Shown in pieces: positions 1 to 5,588 of a DNA stretch of 7,324 nt. The notes under the pieces are model-generated. The model did not search any database. It saw nothing but the letters and a program-made list of their open reading frames with translations, and was not told the origin of the DNA. Within the stretch, counting starts at the first letter, position 1, and each line of letters opens with the position of its first letter. The translations under genes were made by a program, and so were the position numbers. Source of the stretch: Bacteroidales bacterium UBA3816 (lineage in GTDB: Bacteria > Bacteroidota > Bacteroidia > Bacteroidales > P3); contig DFDY01000140.1 of NCBI GenBank assembly GCA_002368955.1, forward strand, positions 1 through 7,324, in the 5' to 3' direction.

Positions 1-15
1 TGGATTGCAAATCCA
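1..15. repeat. Short palindrome at the window edge
   Basis: TGGATT-gca-AATCCA forms a 6-bp stem with a 3-base loop. A second dyad, CGCGG (25-29) with CCGCG (40-44), lies just inside it. Both are at the GC-rich left end. They may belong to a dispersed intergenic repeat, but only this copy is visible and the element may be cut by the window edge. Confidence 0.3.
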
Positions 16-147
16 GACCAGCGGCGCGGAGTCGAACAACCGCGGGGTCAGGTAGTTTTTGTACGATGCTCCTGTTGTGATATTGACGTAATGATCACTC
101 GCTATATTGAAAACCGCCAACCTAATGTTTTGACCTGCATAAAACAT
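1..147 (-). other. Weak open frame running off the left edge, start uncertain
   Basis: A minus-strand frame is open from an in-frame TGA at 177-175 to the window edge, with an ATG at 147-145, giving about 49 codons (begins MFYAGQNIRLAVFNI). I do not recognise the product. The plus strand over the same bases is also open in one frame up to TAA at 178-180, so openness is not strong evidence of coding. Base composition shifts from AT-rich (60-190) to GC-rich (about 18-50), which suggests a junction or a repeat remnant rather than one gene. It lies 43 bases downstream of the small exported protein gene. It could be the 5' end of a gene continuing left, or intergenic repeat sequence. Confidence 0.15.
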
Positions 148-190
148 CGAGGATGGATTACTCGCTCCAAGTTCTCATAACATAATACGA

Positions 191-628
191 TTAATCAGCT
201 TCCTTGAAGAGTGTGTATAATAACTGAAACGCAAAAGGTGATGCATTATACACGACACCCTTATATGATAGTCGGCACAGCCCAACATAAAATACGATTT
301 TTTCACCATTTGCAGAAAAAAAAGTAAACCGTCCTCTTACATCAATAGCATCTAAAGACTTTATCGGGTTAATAGTATATACACTATCCATTATTTCTCT
401 AATACAAGTGGAGTCACAAATAACAACATGTCTTTTCTCATTTTTTTTCTCTCTGTCAAGATACTTTTCAAAAGCCTCCTCATGAAGATCAACAACTGTC
501 ATTATTGCGGGATTAATGCAATCAATTACTATTGAATCACATTTCTCTATTGGGGAATATACATTCTGAGCATTCAAATGAAGAACAATTCCATTTAATA
601 GTATCAAAATAAAAAACGATTTCCTCAT
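191..628 (-). CDS. Small exported hypothetical protein, candidate orphan RHS immunity protein
   Basis: A 145-residue protein that I do not recognise. Residues 1-20 form a clear Sec signal peptide (MRKS, a hydrophobic stretch FFILILLNGIVLHL, then NAQ as the probable cleavage site). There is no lipobox cysteine, so the product is predicted to be soluble in the periplasm or released. The mature part has five cysteines (30, 37, 71, 75, 118), with CDS motifs at 30-32 and 71-73, a charged lysine/glutamate stretch at 56-66, and a probable beta-rich C-terminal half (about 97-130). The ATG at 628 directly precedes the signal peptide. The gene is visibly AT-rich compared with the GC-rich genes to its right, which suggests separate ancestry. 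It begins 10 bases after the stop of the RHS remnant, the position typical of an immunity gene behind an RHS toxin tip. The immunity role is inference from position only; a free-standing exported protein is equally possible. Confidence 0.6.
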   Translation of the reverse strand: MRKSFFILILLNGIVLHLNAQNVYSPIEKCDSIVIDCINPAIMTVVDLHEEAFEKYLDREKKNEKRHVVICDSTCIREIMDSVYTINPIKSLDAIDVRGRFTFFSANGEKIVFYVGLCRLSYKGVVYNASPFAFQLLYTLFKEAD

Positions 629-631
629 GGA

Positions 632-653
632 TTTATAGTTATTTTATAGTTAT
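632..653. repeat. Perfect 11-bp tandem duplication before the small exported gene
   Basis: The unit TTTATAGTTAT occurs twice back to back (632-642 and 643-653). It overlaps the stop codon of the RHS-remnant frame (639-641) and ends 3 bases upstream of the ATG at 628. On the coding strand it gives the AT-rich leader common before Bacteroidota start codons. Slippage could change the leader length. Confidence 0.7.
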
Positions 654-770
654 TCCAGGCAAATTGCTAGGCATTACGCTAGGTTTCTTTAGAGTCTGCG
701 CTGGATTTTTCAATGTTGTAGATGTAGAGGAGAGTACCTCATAGAAATTCCCTGCGTGATTTTTCATAGG

Positions 771-839
771 GTTGGCTACGCCAACGCTGCTTTGGCTCGG
801 AAAAACAAACGAGTTTGTTCTTCTCTCGCTTTGCGCAGC
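771..839. repeat. Palindromic mini-element A inside the RHS remnant
   Basis: A 69-bp double hairpin. The first stem is GTTGGC-tac-GCCAAC (771-785). The second is centred on AACAAAC-ga-GTTTGTT (804-819), with imperfect outer arms ending in GCTGC (786-790) and GCAGC (835-839). It lies exactly where RHS similarity stops (after RTEDG), as expected of an insertion or a break point. Its layout, GTTG..CAAC followed by GCTGC and then a CTCG-containing hairpin, recurs at 1195-1234. It looks like a REP-like dispersed intergenic element. It is also open in the minus frame, so it is spliced into the residual reading frame. Confidence 0.5.
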
Positions 840-890
840 TCCGTCTTCCGTCCTGCCGCTGATGCCGTAGGTGTATGTCACGTCGTTTCC

Positions 891-987
891 CGTCATGAAA
901 TAACGTTTTCGATAAGCCGAGCGCAGAGGGCAAATCTCTCAGTGTTTGCACTATGCCCAGGCGAGAAAACGTCATACAATAACGTTT
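891..987. repeat. 79-bp insertion flanked by 18-bp near-perfect direct repeats
   Basis: The 18-mers CGTCATGAAATAACGTTT (891-908) and CGTCATACAATAACGTTT (970-987) match at 16 of 18 positions and are offset by exactly 79 bp. On the minus strand both encode KRY-x-MT of the RHS core in the same codon phase relative to the repeat. The 61-bp segment between them (909-969) is not RHS-like. It carries dyads: ACGTTTTC (903-910) with GAAAACGT (965-972), and GGGCA (928-932) with TGCCC (954-958) or GCAAA (930-934) with TTTGC (945-949). Since 79 is not a multiple of three, the insertion breaks the frame. A miniature mobile or palindromic element with a duplicated target, or a repeat-mediated duplication, would explain this. 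No transposase is present. Confidence 0.65.
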
Positions 988-1085
988 GTTTAACAGTCTG
1001 TAGTATGTGTAGTCGTAATTTATTTCGCCCAGAGAGTTGGTCTCCTTGGTCAGATTGCCCGCGGGGTCGTAGGCGTAGCGGGCTA

Positions 1086-1300
1086 CAACGAGACAGGGAG
1101 TGGCCAAGATGCCGAAAGAAATGCTAATATGGCATAAATAGACCTTGAACGACCAAGTGTCGGTCTAATCACGATTCCTGCCCAAATCACTATCGTTGCC
1201 TCAACGCTGCCCACTCGAAAGAAGAGCGAGTAGGAACCTATCAGATAGCATTTTAGTTGCGTTGGGAAATCTGGGGCGGGGTTAGGCATGCTGCGTGGTA
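1086..1300. other. Non-coding stretch between the transporter terminator and the RHS remnant
   Basis: I see no credible gene here. The one open frame across it on the minus strand has no recognisable domain and runs through the terminator side. The stretch holds a dyad, TAGACC (1139-1144) with GGTCTA (1162-1167), and the palindromic element at 1195-1234. RHS similarity stops abruptly near 1085, so this is probably a boundary where the 5' part of the RHS gene was lost. Confidence 0.5.
1195..1234. repeat. Palindromic mini-element B, related in layout to 771-839
   Basis: GTTG-cct-CAAC (1195-1205) is followed directly by GCTGC (1206-1210) and a second hairpin with arms ACTCG (1213-1217) and CGAGT (1227-1231). 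This reproduces the order in the element at 771-839: GTTG..CAAC, GCTGC, then a CTCG-AAA hairpin. Shared bases include CAACGCTGC and the CTCG/AAA core. It could be a shorter, diverged relative of that element, though such short similarity could be coincidental. Confidence 0.4.
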
Positions 1301-1342
1301 GAAAAAACAAGGCCTTTCTGCCACGGATGGGAGAAAGGCCTT
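1301..1342 (-). terminator. Intrinsic terminator of the transporter transcription unit
   Basis: AAGGCCTTTCT (1309-1319) and AGAAAGGCCTT (1332-1342) form a perfect 11-bp stem with a 12-base loop. Read on the minus strand the hairpin is followed by G and then six Ts. It lies 26 bases after the transporter stop codon, as expected for a rho-independent terminator. It is the only strong terminator I see downstream of the atpA-atpG-peptidase-transporter run. Confidence 0.88.
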
Positions 1343-1368
1343 GGGTATAGGACTATTGCGAGAGAGGG

Positions 1369-2670
1369 TTACTCGACTGGAATGTCTTTGTTGACGTTTT
1401 TGCAGCCCACCATGGCATAGAAGAGGATGTAGGCCAGCATGGCCACCACGATCCAGTAGCTGCCCATATAGCCGATACTCTTTGCAATGGCGTTCTGGAT
1501 GAAGGGCATGACGCCGCCGCCAACGACCATCATCATGAAGATGCCGGAGGCTTGCTCGGTATATTTGCCCAACCCCTCGACGGAGAGGTTGAAGATGCCG
1601 CCCCACATGAGGGAGGTGCACAGGCCACAAAGAACCAGGAAGAGGGCACTGATGGGCACCTGGAACATGGCAAAGCCATCGGCCACGCTGTAGCCGGGCA
1701 TGGAGACCCGGATGGTGTCGGGCAGGATGATGGCCACAACGATGAGGATGATGGCCAGGATGGAAACAAAGGAGAGCTGGGCCTTGGTGGAGACTTTGCC
1801 GCTGATGGCGGTGCTGAGGGCACGGCCCACCATCATGAGCAGCCAGTAGATGGCTGCCACCGCGCCACCGATGGCGGCACCGCAGGCGGGGTCGTCGGTG
1901 AGGTAGAAGTTGAGCTCGTTAGGGATGCCCACTTCGATGCCCACATAGAAGAAGATGGCCACCACGCCCAACACCAGATGGCGAAAGCTCCAGGCACTGT
2001 GTTTGTCCTTGACTTCAGGCTTGATTTTGCCCAGGTTGGGCTCGACAAATTTGACACAGCAGATGATGACAAACGCCAGCGCAAAGACACCCATGGCAAT
2101 GAACAGCAACGGGGCCACGTCGCTCATGGCAGTCTTGTCGGTCACCTGGCCTATCAGGGCACCCACCAGGAGGGGGGTAAGCGTGCCAGTGAGGGAGTTG
2201 AAGGTGCCACCGGTCTGGATGAGCTGGTTGCCGCGGTTGCCGCCACCGCCCAGGATGTTGAGCATGGGGTTGACCACGGTGTTGAGCATGCAGACACAGA
2301 AGCCACAGATGAAGGCGCCCAAGAGGTAGATGACATAGTTGAGCATGACGGGCTGGCCTGCCACAGAGAAGGTGGCCACGGTGGCACCCACTCGGCTGGA
2401 GAGATACTGTATGACCATGCCTACAAAGCCCACAGCAAGGGCGATAAGGGCGGTTTTCTTGTAGCCTATCTTGGAGAGCATCTTGCCGGCGGGAATGCCC
2501 ATGAAGAGGTATGCCAAGAAATTCATCATGTTGCCCAACATGCCGGCCCATTCATAATGGTTGCGCCAGATGTTGCCAAAGGGGGCCGCCATATTGGTGA
2601 CAAAGGAAATCATTGCGAACATGAAAATCATGGTCACAATTGCTACTACATTGCTGTTTTTCTTTTCCAT
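1369..2670 (-). CDS. FucP/GluP-family sugar MFS transporter
   Basis: A 433-residue inner-membrane protein with about 12 hydrophobic helices (approximately 10-30, 43-63, 73-90, 109-129, 153-173, 187-207, 230-250, 267-290, 299-317, 335-352, 375-393, 402-422), close to E. coli FucP in length (about 438). Family landmarks are IPAGKMLSKIGYKK (59-72), the loop NPMLNILGGGGN (134-145) followed by QTGGTFNSLTG (152-162), and a C-terminal IFNLSVEGLGKYTEQASG (359-376), which parallels FucP's IFSLGIKNLG region. The role is uptake of a hexose or related sugar, probably cation-coupled; the substrate cannot be told. The FucP residues Asp46 and Glu135, needed for proton coupling, appear to align with Asn26 and Asn130 here. 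The ATG at 2670 is 23 bases after the peptidase stop with no terminator between, so co-transcription is likely. Confidence 0.92.
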   Translation of the reverse strand: MEKKNSNVVAIVTMIFMFAMISFVTNMAAPFGNIWRNHYEWAGMLGNMMNFLAYLFMGIPAGKMLSKIGYKKTALIALAVGFVGMVIQYLSSRVGATVATFSVAGQPVMLNYVIYLLGAFICGFCVCMLNTVVNPMLNILGGGGNRGNQLIQTGGTFNSLTGTLTPLLVGALIGQVTDKTAMSDVAPLLFIAMGVFALAFVIICCVKFVEPNLGKIKPEVKDKHSAWSFRHLVLGVVAIFFYVGIEVGIPNELNFYLTDDPACGAAIGGAVAAIYWLLMMVGRALSTAISGKVSTKAQLSFVSILAIILIVVAIILPDTIRVSMPGYSVADGFAMFQVPISALFLVLCGLCTSLMWGGIFNLSVEGLGKYTEQASGIFMMMVVGGGVMPFIQNAIAKSIGYMGSYWIVVAMLAYILFYAMVGCKNVNKDIPVE

Positions 2671-2693
2671 AAGACGATTAGTTTCTTTTTGTG

Positions 2694-5552
2694 CTATTTA
2701 CCATAGACCACGACACGGCGGGCAGCCTTGTCGTCGATGCGAACCATATAGATGCCAGTGGAGGGCAGGCGAACGGGGGCACCGTCGAAGTGCTCGGAGA
2801 GGTAGAGGTTGCGGCCCATGAGGTCATAGACCCGCACGGCTCTGCCTTCGGCTCCACGGATAAGGAGGGTTTGGCCTTGAGTGGCAATGTCGATGCCTTC
2901 GGCAGCCAGATCGTCAACACCCACTTGGCTCTTGGTAAAGAAAGCACGGATGATGGAATCGCTCGTAACAACCACCTTGCGCGGATTGAGGGTGTTGTTG
3001 TCGCCCCAACGCTCAAAGAGGTAGCCATCCTTGGGGAGGGCCTGAATGGTGACCAATTCGCCATAGCGATAGAGGCCGCCACCGGTGACGGTGCCCCAGG
3101 CGGGACGGGTGGAGGAGACGGTGAGGGTGTACTCACTGTGGTCGACAGGCATCACGGCACGAATCATCCAGGTGCCCAGGTCGGTCTCGGGAAGGGACTG
3201 CCAGGTTTGGCCACCGTCTTCGGTGTAGAGGCTTCCGTTGTTGTTGCCGCACCACGAGGTCATGGCGGCAGGCGCTCCAACGCTGGGGGCCGAAATGACA
3301 ATCCACATGGGGCGGGTGTGGTCAATGGTAACGGGGGTGTCGAAGACCACATAATTCCATGTGCCCACAGTGCGCCAAGTGACGTTTGCGGACTGCTCGT
3401 AGACCATAGCATAGGGGATATTGTTGGCGTTTTGATAGATGGAGACGGTGTAGCGGCCTCTGGCGGGTCCGTAGAACTTGACACCGGTAAGTTGACGGCG
3501 AGCCACCAGGTCGGTCGTTTCCAACCTGATGCCCCACTTGAAGTTGCTGCCGCCGCCAAAGACTGTCTTGTAGTGGTTGTTGTCGTATTGCACAGTATCG
3601 TCGCCTAGACTGGAGAAGCGTGCCGTGAACTCTCGGTCGCGGACCATGACCACATCGCGAGGATTGTCGTAGATGTTGTCACTCCAACGGACGAAGCGAT
3701 AGCCGGGATTGGCAAAGGCCTGAATGGTGCGGTACTCGGCGAAATGAACATTGCTGTCGGCTCCGGTGACATAGCCATAGGTGGAGTCGTTGGGTTCGAC
3801 TTCCAAGAGGTAGGTATGTGTGGGCAAGCCGCCCTGATTGGAACAGGGAGCAATGATGGTGTCGGGAGTATCGAGCGAGGAGCCGGCTTCGTGTTCCATC
3901 CACATCTGGCCGTCGGCATTCTCGACGAAATAGCCACACTGTTGGTCGCGGAGGCTGCCGCACCAAGTGACTATCACCGTGTCGGGGCAGACCTGAATGG
4001 TCTGGGTGCCATAGGAGCCAACCCGCAGTGAAGCCGTCCCATAGATGGCACCAGAGGTGGAGGAGAAAGAGACATAACCGTCATCCCATCCGTCGCCGGA
4101 GCGGTCGGTCATGTTGACCGTGAGGGTGCACATATCAGCGCTGTGACAAGAATGCTGATGCACGGGCAGCAAGAGGGTGTCTGCAGCCTGCACGATGGTG
4201 ATATTGGCCGAACGGGGTTGACCTTCAGTGGTGGCGGCCACTGTCACCTGCATGTTGGTGACGGTCCCATTGCCGAGTCCTGTGGCGGGGGTGAGGGTCA
4301 GCCAGGGGACATCCGTGGTGGCCGTCCAGTTGCTGTCGACACCAAAGTCGCTGCGCACTTCGACAGTGGTGGTGCCGCCAGCGACATCGAAAGAAAGCAA
4401 CGAGGGGGTGGCGGCCAGCGTGGGTTTGGGCTGGATGCCAATGAGCGCCTGGTTGTTATAGTTGAAGGTGTTGGAGCCGTTGGTGCCGACGCCACCACCA
4501 CCAGGATTGAGGGCACCAACGACAAAATAGCCGTCGTAGCTGCCACCCCAGCCCCAGTTGACGTGGAACTGGCTGCTGCTGTTGTAGCCGTCGAAAACAA
4601 AGGCGTGTCCGGCCTCGCTGTCATAGCCAGCATAAAGGATGGGGCGACCTTCGTCAAGTTCTTCCTTCAGCGTAGCAGTCCAAGTGGCATCGGTGTAGCT
4701 GGACTTATAGATGCCCCTGAGCGTGTTCTCGTAATTAAAATAGTCCACAAGGGCCGTCTGCACGGAGGGGCCATAGCCCAAAACAGGGGCACCGCTGCCG
4801 TCGGGGCCATAGTTCATATTCACCGACACACCCACATGATAGCAAAGGGTGGAGACGGCTTGGTGCTGTGCAGAAGTGCTGTAGCTGGTGAGGCGGTTAG
4901 GCATATTATCCCAGTCATAGGTGGTGCTGCCAAAATCGACCGTGAGCATACCGTAGCTGGAGGAGTAGGTGTGGGTGCCGTTGCCGACAACCGGATGGTT
5001 CCAAAACTTCATAATTTGGCTGGCCGCGGTGGCAGTACACCCTACCGGGGTGCCCTGAGGACAAAGGGCGTTGTAGTAAGGGCTCTGGTTCCACTGGGTG
5101 GTAAGCAGCTGGGCCACGGTGTTGGTATTTTTGGGCTGTTGCCAAGAGCCTTGGCGCAACTGGTTCCACTCTTCGGCAACATACTGCCTGAGGGCGGGGT
5201 CTACCTGAACAGAGCCTTCCGCCAAAGCGTCGATTTCGGCGGCATATTGCCCCAGCCAAAAGCGGGTCTCTGGTCCCATTTCGCCCGCAGGGCTGTTGAG
5301 GGAATAGCCCAAAATAGGATAGGCCACATCGTCGGCCGCCACAATCACGAAACCGCTGCCTTGGTTGACATCAAAAATAAAGAACTCGGTGAAATCCGTC
5401 TGGGATACGAGATGGATTTCCTCGATGGGCTGAGTACTAACTGCCGACCAAAAATGGCTGGCCACACGGGTTGCTTCGTCCGATTTCACCGGGGCAGCCA
5501 TCACCGCCACCGTAACCAGTGTCATAAGCAACAGGGTTGATAATTTCTTCAT
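2694..5552 (-). CDS. Secreted multidomain C10 (streptopain-like) cysteine peptidase with T9SS sorting domain
   Basis: A 952-residue exported protease. Residues 1-20 are a signal peptide. About 22-140 is a C10 propeptide (VASHFW, GSGFVIVAADD), expected to keep the enzyme inactive. About 145-376 is the papain-fold domain, with Cys172 in PVGCTATAASQIMKFWNHP and His316 in GHAFVFDGY. Asn332-Trp333 lie in HVNWGWGG at the same spacing from His as in SpeB, and a Gly-rich loop spans 350-357. The active site therefore looks intact. Next come a BACON domain (about 378-465), a Cys-rich module with DGWDDG (469-570, six Cys), an InlB-like repeat (583-647), a beta-sandwich resembling gingipain-type adhesin modules (about 655-800), a second InlB-like repeat (806-873), and a type A T9SS sorting domain (about 877-952: VRVYDLMGR, GIYMVRI, RRVVVYGK). 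It is probably exported by Sec then T9SS, anchored or released outside, and cuts host, dietary or competitor proteins. It starts 36 bases after atpG. Confidence 0.93.
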   Translation of the reverse strand: MKKLSTLLLMTLVTVAVMAAPVKSDEATRVASHFWSAVSTQPIEEIHLVSQTDFTEFFIFDVNQGSGFVIVAADDVAYPILGYSLNSPAGEMGPETRFWLGQYAAEIDALAEGSVQVDPALRQYVAEEWNQLRQGSWQQPKNTNTVAQLLTTQWNQSPYYNALCPQGTPVGCTATAASQIMKFWNHPVVGNGTHTYSSSYGMLTVDFGSTTYDWDNMPNRLTSYSTSAQHQAVSTLCYHVGVSVNMNYGPDGSGAPVLGYGPSVQTALVDYFNYENTLRGIYKSSYTDATWTATLKEELDEGRPILYAGYDSEAGHAFVFDGYNSSSQFHVNWGWGGSYDGYFVVGALNPGGGGVGTNGSNTFNYNNQALIGIQPKPTLAATPSLLSFDVAGGTTTVEVRSDFGVDSNWTATTDVPWLTLTPATGLGNGTVTNMQVTVAATTEGQPRSANITIVQAADTLLLPVHQHSCHSADMCTLTVNMTDRSGDGWDDGYVSFSSTSGAIYGTASLRVGSYGTQTIQVCPDTVIVTWCGSLRDQQCGYFVENADGQMWMEHEAGSSLDTPDTIIAPCSNQGGLPTHTYLLEVEPNDSTYGYVTGADSNVHFAEYRTIQAFANPGYRFVRWSDNIYDNPRDVVMVRDREFTARFSSLGDDTVQYDNNHYKTVFGGGSNFKWGIRLETTDLVARRQLTGVKFYGPARGRYTVSIYQNANNIPYAMVYEQSANVTWRTVGTWNYVVFDTPVTIDHTRPMWIVISAPSVGAPAAMTSWCGNNNGSLYTEDGGQTWQSLPETDLGTWMIRAVMPVDHSEYTLTVSSTRPAWGTVTGGGLYRYGELVTIQALPKDGYLFERWGDNNTLNPRKVVVTSDSIIRAFFTKSQVGVDDLAAEGIDIATQGQTLLIRGAEGRAVRVYDLMGRNLYLSEHFDGAPVRLPSTGIYMVRIDDKAARRVVVYGK
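2934..3137 (-). repeat. Second InlB-like repeat in the peptidase
   Basis: Residues 806-873 (YTLTVSSTRPAWGTVTGGG, then GYLFERWGDN, NPRKVVV) repeat residues 583-647, encoded at 3612-3806 (YLLEVEPNDSTYGYVTGAD, then GYRFVRWSDN, NPRDVVM). The shared pattern is Y.L.V....GxVTG....TIQA....GY.F.RW.DN...NPR.VV. The two copies flank the beta-sandwich module. They are divergent internal duplications typical of adhesive stalks. Confidence 0.75.
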
Positions 5553-5588
5553 TGATTTTTTATTAAGTTTATAACATTATATAGATAT
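5553..5588 (-). promoter_or_regulatory. AT-rich leader between atpG and the peptidase gene
   Basis: A 36-base, almost pure A/T spacer (TATATAATG, then TTAATAAAAAATC before the ATG on the coding strand). It has no Shine-Dalgarno sequence, as usual in Bacteroidota, where A-rich leaders help initiation. I do not find the Bacteroidota -7 box TAnnTTTG here, nor a terminator hairpin. The peptidase may be read through from the atp operon, or start from a promoter inside the atpG 3' end. A TATAAT-like string is present, but its use is speculative. Confidence 0.3.

Larger units (their letters stand above)
639..1085 (-). pseudogene. RHS / YD-repeat protein remnant, frameshifted by small insertions
   Basis: Two minus-strand frames together encode an RHS core fragment. 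The upstream frame (about 1085-979) gives RYAYDPAGNLTKETNSLGE followed by INYDYTYYRLLNKRY; the downstream frame (908-840) gives KRYFMTGNDVTYTYG and then ISGRTEDG. YDPAGNL and TYTYG-type repeats are hallmarks of RHS proteins, large surface or toxin-delivery shells. A 79-bp insertion (891-987 including its flanking repeats) shifts the frame. Deleting it restores LLNKRYFMTGNDVTYTYG without a gap. A second palindromic element (771-839) interrupts the fragment after RTEDG. The residual frame then reads a non-RHS tail (KNHAGNFYEVLSS to PGITIK) ending in TAA at 641-639. The large N-terminal shell is absent, so this is a dead fragment. The tail might be the end of an old C-terminal tip, but I cannot identify it. 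Confidence 0.72.

Noticed and set aside
18..50. tRNA-like GTCGAAC string with flanking GC arms
   Set aside because: The loop spacing does not fit a T-arm, and no D-arm, anticodon arm or acceptor stem can be drawn around it.
756..1127. Plus-strand open frame of 123 codons across the RHS remnant
   Set aside because: The minus strand carries clear RHS similarity in two frames; the plus frame has no recognisable content.
1083..1310. Minus-strand open frame of 75 codons between transporter and RHS remnant
   Set aside because: It would start inside the terminator region, has no recognisable features and crosses palindromic elements.
1552..2706. Long plus-strand open frame (384 codons) antisense to the transporter
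   Set aside because: His/Asp/Gly-rich nonsense composition mirroring hydrophobic codons of the membrane protein; no domain and no independent signals.
2691..3608. Plus-strand open frame (305 codons) antisense to the peptidase C-terminal half
   Set aside because: Same shadow effect; the minus-strand product has recognisable repeats and a sorting domain.
4143..5540. Long plus-strand open frame (465 codons) antisense to the peptidase
   Set aside because: It lies wholly inside the well-supported peptidase gene and has low-complexity Gly/Ala/Val-rich content with no domain; it is explained by GC-rich codon use on the other strand.
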